The notes beneath the pieces were generated by a model. The model searched no databases. It saw nothing but the letters and a program-made list of their open reading frames with translations, and had not been told where the DNA came from. A program made the position numbers and the translations under genes. Positions 51,152 to 55,198 of a stretch of DNA of 55,198 bases are shown in pieces. Numbering within the stretch: position 1 is the stretch's first letter; each line of letters starts with the position of its first letter. Origin of the DNA: Chloroflexi bacterium TSY (GTDB lineage: Bacteria > Chloroflexota > Anaerolineae > Caldilineales > Caldilineaceae); the NCBI GenBank assembly GCA_019217005.1, contig JAHBNG010000102.1, positions 1 through 55,198 of the forward strand, written 5' to 3'.

Positions 51152-53212
51152 TTACACACCAACGATTTGCGGCATATATCCCGCTTTCTCCAACTGCTCG
51201 GAAAGCGACTGAACCGCTGTCTTTGGAATTAAGACCAGGCGCGGTGAAATCTCGGCAATCATCACTTTTTCTAAATCAGTCACACTTTTGAGTTCGGCCA
51301 ATGCATGATCATCTGCCAACTCGATAATGGTGACATCTTCATAGACGCGCACCTGTCCATATTGTGTCCACCAGGTTTCCAGCTTTTCCTCGATTGTTCG
51401 CGGCATCGGTGCGGCGAGGAGTTGATTCCATTGATGCCGAAGCTCATTGAGCGCAACACCGGACTCAAAACTTTGATGAACGGCATGTCCATCCAGCCGA
51501 TAAACAAACTTTTCTGCATCGGCTCTCTCGAGCTCACCGATTCGATCCAACAGGTTATGCGTTTGGGCACTGACCGCTGCGGGATTCACATGAATGAGAT
51601 CACCCTCTATGCTAACTGCATCATCATCTGCTTGAGGCGAAGCAACTTCATCGGGGATGACACTCTCTACGTGATGACGTGGACCTGCAGGTGCTTCAGC
51701 TTTGTGCCAGAATGTATCGCTCAACCCATGAAAGCGGACGTCTGTCACAATGCCGTCCTGCACGTTTAGGTCAACGAAACCAAGCCAGGCAAGAGGACCA
51801 ATCAGCATATACTGAATAAAGGACCATTGCGCCAACATCCAATCCTGTTCGTTTTGCCCCTCGAGCGTTTTCCCATCGCTTGTCAGATACCAGCGGCTCT
51901 CCTTCTTGTGGTGACGACCTGCATAATAAGATGGCATCCAAAACCCCTGATTGAATTCGGGCCAGGCGCGCTGGAATAGATTGCGCAGATCGTTTAGATG
52001 AATCCAGCGGTTGTCGGGTAGAAGAGCCAGGATGCGCAACACAAGCAGGCGAAAGCCACGGAGTTCTGCCCGAAACGATTCGAGGCTGACGTAGTAATAA
52101 CCTGACCAGGCCCTTTTCAGTTGTAGCGTTTCCTGGCTACGAATCACTTCCCAGATTTCGTTCCAGATCTCTAAATTGAAATAGGCACGCGCCAACACTG
52201 CCCTCTGGGCAAGTTCACTCTGACGCCAGAAAGCGGTCTTCACTTCTGACCAGACAGTGACGGGACTCCCTGGTTGGAGAAGACCACTTTCCACGAGCAG
52301 CGCATAGATAAATTCTAACCGCTCCTCACTACCAGCGAGAGGTGTGAGTTGTTCAATCACCTCATTGGGTAATGCACGTTGCGGCGGTGGCACGGTGAGC
52401 GTAAGATTGGCCCACCGTCGCTTCTGTAATTTTTCAATTACGTCCGGAAGCTCATCAGGATCATAGTCCCACTCAGCCAGATTGCGATAATCTTGTTCAA
52501 ATTTAGGGCGCGGCATGGGTGTACGCAACGGCAGGGACTGTTGTTCCAGTAGCGCGACAAGCTGGTTGGCCGTACGCACCAATCCATATGCATCAGCCAA
52601 TCGCAAATCACTGGCTGAATTATCTGACTGAAGTTGATCTGAATGGGATATGTGTGGAGCGAGCAATGGTGGGAAGAGACGATCCATTCCCGGGCCGACA
52701 AGAGCCACGCGTATATATGCGTAATCGCCCAAACGATCCTGTGGCAGAACAAGCCCCTCATTCCACAGATGGCTTGCATAGGTCGAAAAGCGACGATGGG
52801 CTTTCAAGCGCCCCCAATGTTCCGCAACTTCAACTAATGCAGATTCATCGCTTGATTCAAAATCACCAAGAAGAGTTATGGCGACCAATGCCCACTTGTG
52901 TTCATCGTCCAAGCGCTCTATGGCTGCTTGAACCGTCTCGGGGGTTGCCATCTGTTCAATCATCTGCCGGATCACGTCAGCCTTGCGGGTACCTTTGATG
53001 GTCCAGCCCCGTTCCTTGGCAAGCTTGCGTAGTTCAGCCAACTTGACTAAATCGAGCCACTCAGCAAGATTATCCAGATCCCCCTGCCTCCGCTCGGCAA
53101 ATGTTCTCTGCATCCAATATGGTGGTTCATCGGGTGTTCTAGTCGCAGGTGGGTCGATTGGAATGACATCAAATGGGTATTCTTCAATCGGTTGTAATTT
53201 GGCGTTAGGCAT
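51152..53212 (-). CDS. helicase-associated protein with N-terminal SAP-like motif
   Basis: 686 aa. Near the N-terminus is a SAP-like helix-turn-helix (LVKLAELRKLAKERGWTIKGTRKADVIRQMIEQM, about 56-90), a fold that binds DNA. Further on lie winged-helix-like segments, with no ATPase motifs. The C-terminal region (GDLIHVNPAAVSAQTHNLLDRIGELERADAEKFVYRLDGHAV) resembles the helicase-associated domain of the neighbouring 802-aa protein. It sits 20 bases behind the XPB gene and 14 before the next, so the three are co-transcribed. The function is likely in recruiting or regulating XPB (inference). Confidence 0.78.
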   Translation of the reverse strand: MPNAKLQPIEEYPFDVIPIDPPATRTPDEPPYWMQRTFAERRQGDLDNLAEWLDLVKLAELRKLAKERGWTIKGTRKADVIRQMIEQMATPETVQAAIERLDDEHKWALVAITLLGDFESSDESALVEVAEHWGRLKAHRRFSTYASHLWNEGLVLPQDRLGDYAYIRVALVGPGMDRLFPPLLAPHISHSDQLQSDNSASDLRLADAYGLVRTANQLVALLEQQSLPLRTPMPRPKFEQDYRNLAEWDYDPDELPDVIEKLQKRRWANLTLTVPPPQRALPNEVIEQLTPLAGSEERLEFIYALLVESGLLQPGSPVTVWSEVKTAFWRQSELAQRAVLARAYFNLEIWNEIWEVIRSQETLQLKRAWSGYYYVSLESFRAELRGFRLLVLRILALLPDNRWIHLNDLRNLFQRAWPEFNQGFWMPSYYAGRHHKKESRWYLTSDGKTLEGQNEQDWMLAQWSFIQYMLIGPLAWLGFVDLNVQDGIVTDVRFHGLSDTFWHKAEAPAGPRHHVESVIPDEVASPQADDDAVSIEGDLIHVNPAAVSAQTHNLLDRIGELERADAEKFVYRLDGHAVHQSFESGVALNELRHQWNQLLAAPMPRTIEEKLETWWTQYGQVRVYEDVTIIELADDHALAELKSVTDLEKVMIAEISPRLVLIPKTAVQSLSEQLEKAGYMPQIVGV

Positions 53213-53232
53213 TGATAGATCAGGCGTAAATT

Positions 53233-55005
53233 CTATGCGAGTTGTGGTACACCATTCCCTTCCAATGTTCTCGGTTGATAGTCGGCCACTTCATCTGCAT
53301 AGAGGATTGTATATTGATATCCCTGCTCCGTTAAGAAGAGCTGGCGATTGGCTCCAAACTCCTGATCTTGCGAGTCCTTTGACACCACGGTATAGAAATG
53401 AGCCAGTTGCCCTTTGCTTTTTGGTCGCAAAATACGCCCCAAACGCTGTGCTTCTTCCTGCCGGCTACCAAACGTGCCGCTAATCTGCACCATGACGCTG
53501 GCATCCGGTAGATCGATGGCAAAGTTTCCCACTTTGGAGACGATCAGATTTTGCAACGTTCCATCGCGAAATTCTTGATAGAGCTTCCGACGTTCACGTA
53601 CAGGCGTCTTCCCCGTGATCACCGGGAAGCCATAGCGTCGTCTGACTTGATCGAGTTGTTCGAGATACATCCCAATAATGAGGGTCTGTTCACCTTTGTG
53701 TTTCTGTAGCAGCTGATCAAGAACATCGAACTTTGCCGCACTTGAGGCCGCAATCCGATATTTGTGGCGCTGATCGGCAAGGGCATACTCCAATCTCAGA
53801 TCATCAGGCATGGGCACACGAATCTCGACCACATCGGCCTCGGCAATCCATCCTTGCTTCTCCAAATCCTTCCAAGGAACATCATATTTCTTGGGGCCAA
53901 TCAACGAGAAGACATCCTCCTCTCGCCCATCTTCGCGGATCAGCGTAGCCGTCAACCCCAAGCGACGACGCGCCTGTAGTTCTGCCGTAATGCTAAAAAC
54001 TGGTGCAGGCAACAGATGCACCTCATCGTAAATGATGAGACCCCAGTCACGCTTGTCAAAGAGTTCAAAATGGGGATATGACTCTTGCGAGATGTCGCTA
54101 CCATTCTGACGACTCGAACCAGCCTTGCGCGACCCACGCTTGCGATAGGTCATCGTCTGGTAGGTCGAGATTGTCACGGGACGGATCTCTTTGCGCTGAC
54201 CGGAATACTCGCCGATCTGCTCTTCTGTTAAGCTGGTTTTGTCCAGAATCTCGTCGATCCATTGGCGAACGGAAACAGTGTTGGGGGTCAGAATCAGCGT
54301 GCTCGTATTCATTTGGCTCATGGCCGCAATACCCACAATGGTCTTCCCCGCCCCACAAGGAAGCACAATCACACCGGAGCCAGCATGATTGGCTCCATCA
54401 GCATAGAAGATCTCCGCTGCATCTTGTTGATAGTCGCGCAAGGTAAAGGATTGATCACCGAGTGTCATCTGGCGCAGCTTGATCTCAAGCGATTCGCCAT
54501 CCACGTATCCAGCCAGATCCTCGGCGGGGTAGCCGATCTCCACCAATGCATGTTTAATGTGGCCACGCATAGCTGGATCGACATTGAGTGTCCCCCCATC
54601 AATTTCAGCCAGAATGTAGGACATCAGCTTCTTGTGCCGTACCAACTTCGCCATCAGGGTTGTGTCATCCGACACCAGATGAAGTTCGTGCCCACTGCGC
54701 ACCAGCTTGACTCGACCATAGCGCCCAATATAGTCGACAACGTCCACGCGCACATTGCCCGGAACAGGGTATTTGCTATAGCGATCGAGCCCCTCGAGGA
54801 TCGCATCCGCCCCCATACCAGAAGCCGCCGCATTCCACAGAGAAAGAGGCGAAATGCGGTAGGTATGAATATACTCGGGGCTTTTTTCCAGCTCTGCAAA
54901 GCGCGCCAACACATCACGTGCTTCTTGGTAATTTGGGTTATCAACCTCCAGGAGAACGCTCTTGTCCCCCTGGACGATGATTGGGTTTTGTGGATTGTAG
55001 TCCAT
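53233..55005 (-). CDS. DNA repair helicase of the XPB/RAD25 family
   Basis: 590 aa superfamily 2 helicase. The N-terminal damage-recognition-like region (to about 190) is followed by motif I VLPCGAGKTIVGIAAM, motif II IIYDEVHLLPAP (DEVH box), motif III GLTATLIREDGREEDVFSLIGPKKYD with the RED motif of XPB, and motifs V-VI VGNFAIDLPDASVMVQISGTFGSRQEEAQRLGRILRPK. In eukaryotes XPB opens DNA in nucleotide excision repair; archaeal XPB partners the nuclease Bax1. No Bax1-like gene is seen here; two helicase-associated proteins follow instead. The ATG at 55005 has only a weak GGAA upstream. Confidence 0.93.
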   Translation of the reverse strand: MDYNPQNPIIVQGDKSVLLEVDNPNYQEARDVLARFAELEKSPEYIHTYRISPLSLWNAAASGMGADAILEGLDRYSKYPVPGNVRVDVVDYIGRYGRVKLVRSGHELHLVSDDTTLMAKLVRHKKLMSYILAEIDGGTLNVDPAMRGHIKHALVEIGYPAEDLAGYVDGESLEIKLRQMTLGDQSFTLRDYQQDAAEIFYADGANHAGSGVIVLPCGAGKTIVGIAAMSQMNTSTLILTPNTVSVRQWIDEILDKTSLTEEQIGEYSGQRKEIRPVTISTYQTMTYRKRGSRKAGSSRQNGSDISQESYPHFELFDKRDWGLIIYDEVHLLPAPVFSITAELQARRRLGLTATLIREDGREEDVFSLIGPKKYDVPWKDLEKQGWIAEADVVEIRVPMPDDLRLEYALADQRHKYRIAASSAAKFDVLDQLLQKHKGEQTLIIGMYLEQLDQVRRRYGFPVITGKTPVRERRKLYQEFRDGTLQNLIVSKVGNFAIDLPDASVMVQISGTFGSRQEEAQRLGRILRPKSKGQLAHFYTVVSKDSQDQEFGANRQLFLTEQGYQYTILYADEVADYQPRTLEGNGVPQLA

Positions 55006-55116
55006 TTTCCGGTTGGTTCAGTTCTCGATCAATTGTTTCTACTGGTTACTCACCAACAGGATTATAGCATATTGTTCCAAATTTGCGGCAGTTTTGATTT
55101 AAGTTGGGTTTTTAGA

Positions 55117-55198
55117 CCATTCCAGAGAAATAAGTTCCGAATTTGCCAAGTCAATTTCTCTGGAATGGCTTGAGCTTTTCCAGATCGAATTAGGGATT
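55117..55198 (+). repeat. CCATTCC palindrome repeat, running off the window end
   Basis: A perfect 15-bp inverted repeat, CCATTCCAGAGAAAT (55117-55131) with 55154-55168, surrounds a 22-nt loop. It is followed by GAGCTTTTCCAGATCGAATT, which is the start of the second hairpin of the same unit found inverted at 26326-26581. It lies about 110 bases upstream of the XPB start; the rest of 55006-55116 shows no clear feature. Confidence 0.8.

Noticed and set aside
48729..55005. XPB operon as a phage-defence system such as BREX or DISARM
   Set aside because: No methyltransferase, nuclease or phospholipase D-type gene is linked, and the helicase has the XPB RED motif rather than defence-helicase features.
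54262..55173. 303-codon open frame on the plus strand, opposite the XPB helicase gene
   Set aside because: It is antisense to a gene with all helicase motifs, and its translation shows no recognisable domain. It is a by-product of codon bias in the real gene.
1..55198. CRISPR array, tRNA or rRNA genes
   Set aside because: No regularly spaced direct repeats and no cloverleaf with a GTTCRANNC arm or ribosomal core sequence were noticed on either strand. Absence was judged by eye, not by a covariance search.

Overview
The window is a gene-dense bacterial fragment of moderate GC, about 55.2 kb, heavily loaded with insertion sequences and small palindromic repeats. Several features fit a member of the Chloroflexota (Anaerolineae/Caldilineae-like): a bacterial XPB helicase with two helicase-associated partners, ArsR-DUF2087 regulators, paired heterodimeric ABC exporters, an IS701/ISAzo13/IS110 repertoire, and a large non-pyrrolysine MttB with a sarcosine oxidase operon. 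This taxonomic call is inferred from gene content and gene order only. I saw no rRNA, tRNA or CRISPR array.

Layout. 1-3.2 kb: a decayed IS110 transposase, then an intact IS110 transposase whose upstream non-coding end is strongly structured (candidate bridge RNA). 3.2-7.8 kb: dipeptide/oligopeptide-type ABC transporter genes (two permeases, two ATPases) with no substrate-binding protein. 7.9-12.1 kb: an MFS transporter, a glutathione S-transferase, a decayed ISAzo13-like element with clear ends, and a phytanoyl-CoA dioxygenase-family enzyme. 12.3-16.2 kb: a TCA-type block, fumarase beta, a succinyl-CoA-synthetase-like beta/alpha pair, then fumarase alpha. 16.3-24.7 kb (minus): a methylamine catabolic operon, sarcosine oxidase alpha-gamma-beta-delta, an MttB-family methyltransferase and a dimethylglycine dehydrogenase-type flavoenzyme. 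Together these could strip methyl groups from a glycine-betaine-like substrate to glycine. 25.1-26.2 kb: an orphan response regulator and a MazG-like pyrophosphohydrolase. 26.3-28.5 kb: nested repeats, a decayed IS701 element and a P-loop gene remnant. 28.5-33.6 kb: a heterodimeric ABC exporter pair and a YegD-like Hsp70. 33.9-35.4 kb: a complete DDE insertion sequence. 35.5-39.4 kb: an ECF-like sigma factor with a cysteine-rich tail, an MFS exporter and a broken Uma2 gene. 39.3-43.2 kb (minus): a second ABC exporter pair, one gene of which is split by a small MITE. 43.3-48.6 kb: DinB-like, hypothetical, tandem-GNAT, ArsR-DUF2087, FGE-sulfatase-domain and a second ArsR-DUF2087 gene. 48.7-55.0 kb: the XPB helicase operon.

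The most interesting content is structural and non-coding. (i) Two small elements share the terminal inverted repeat CAGTAGATCC and have perfect 5-bp target duplications; removing one in silico restores the ABC gene exactly. (ii) Four dispersed hairpins have a conserved core and mutually compensating, sequence-variable arms. (iii) Two palindromes lie in frame inside an ABC transporter gene, exactly where its paralogue in the same window lacks the residues. (iv) An 18-bp operator-like motif precedes three neighbouring genes, and in one case abuts a near-perfect sigma-70 promoter. (v) Two overlapping, mutually exclusive hairpins precede the dimethylglycine dehydrogenase gene. (vi) Nearly every intergenic gap carries a 45-60 bp palindrome.
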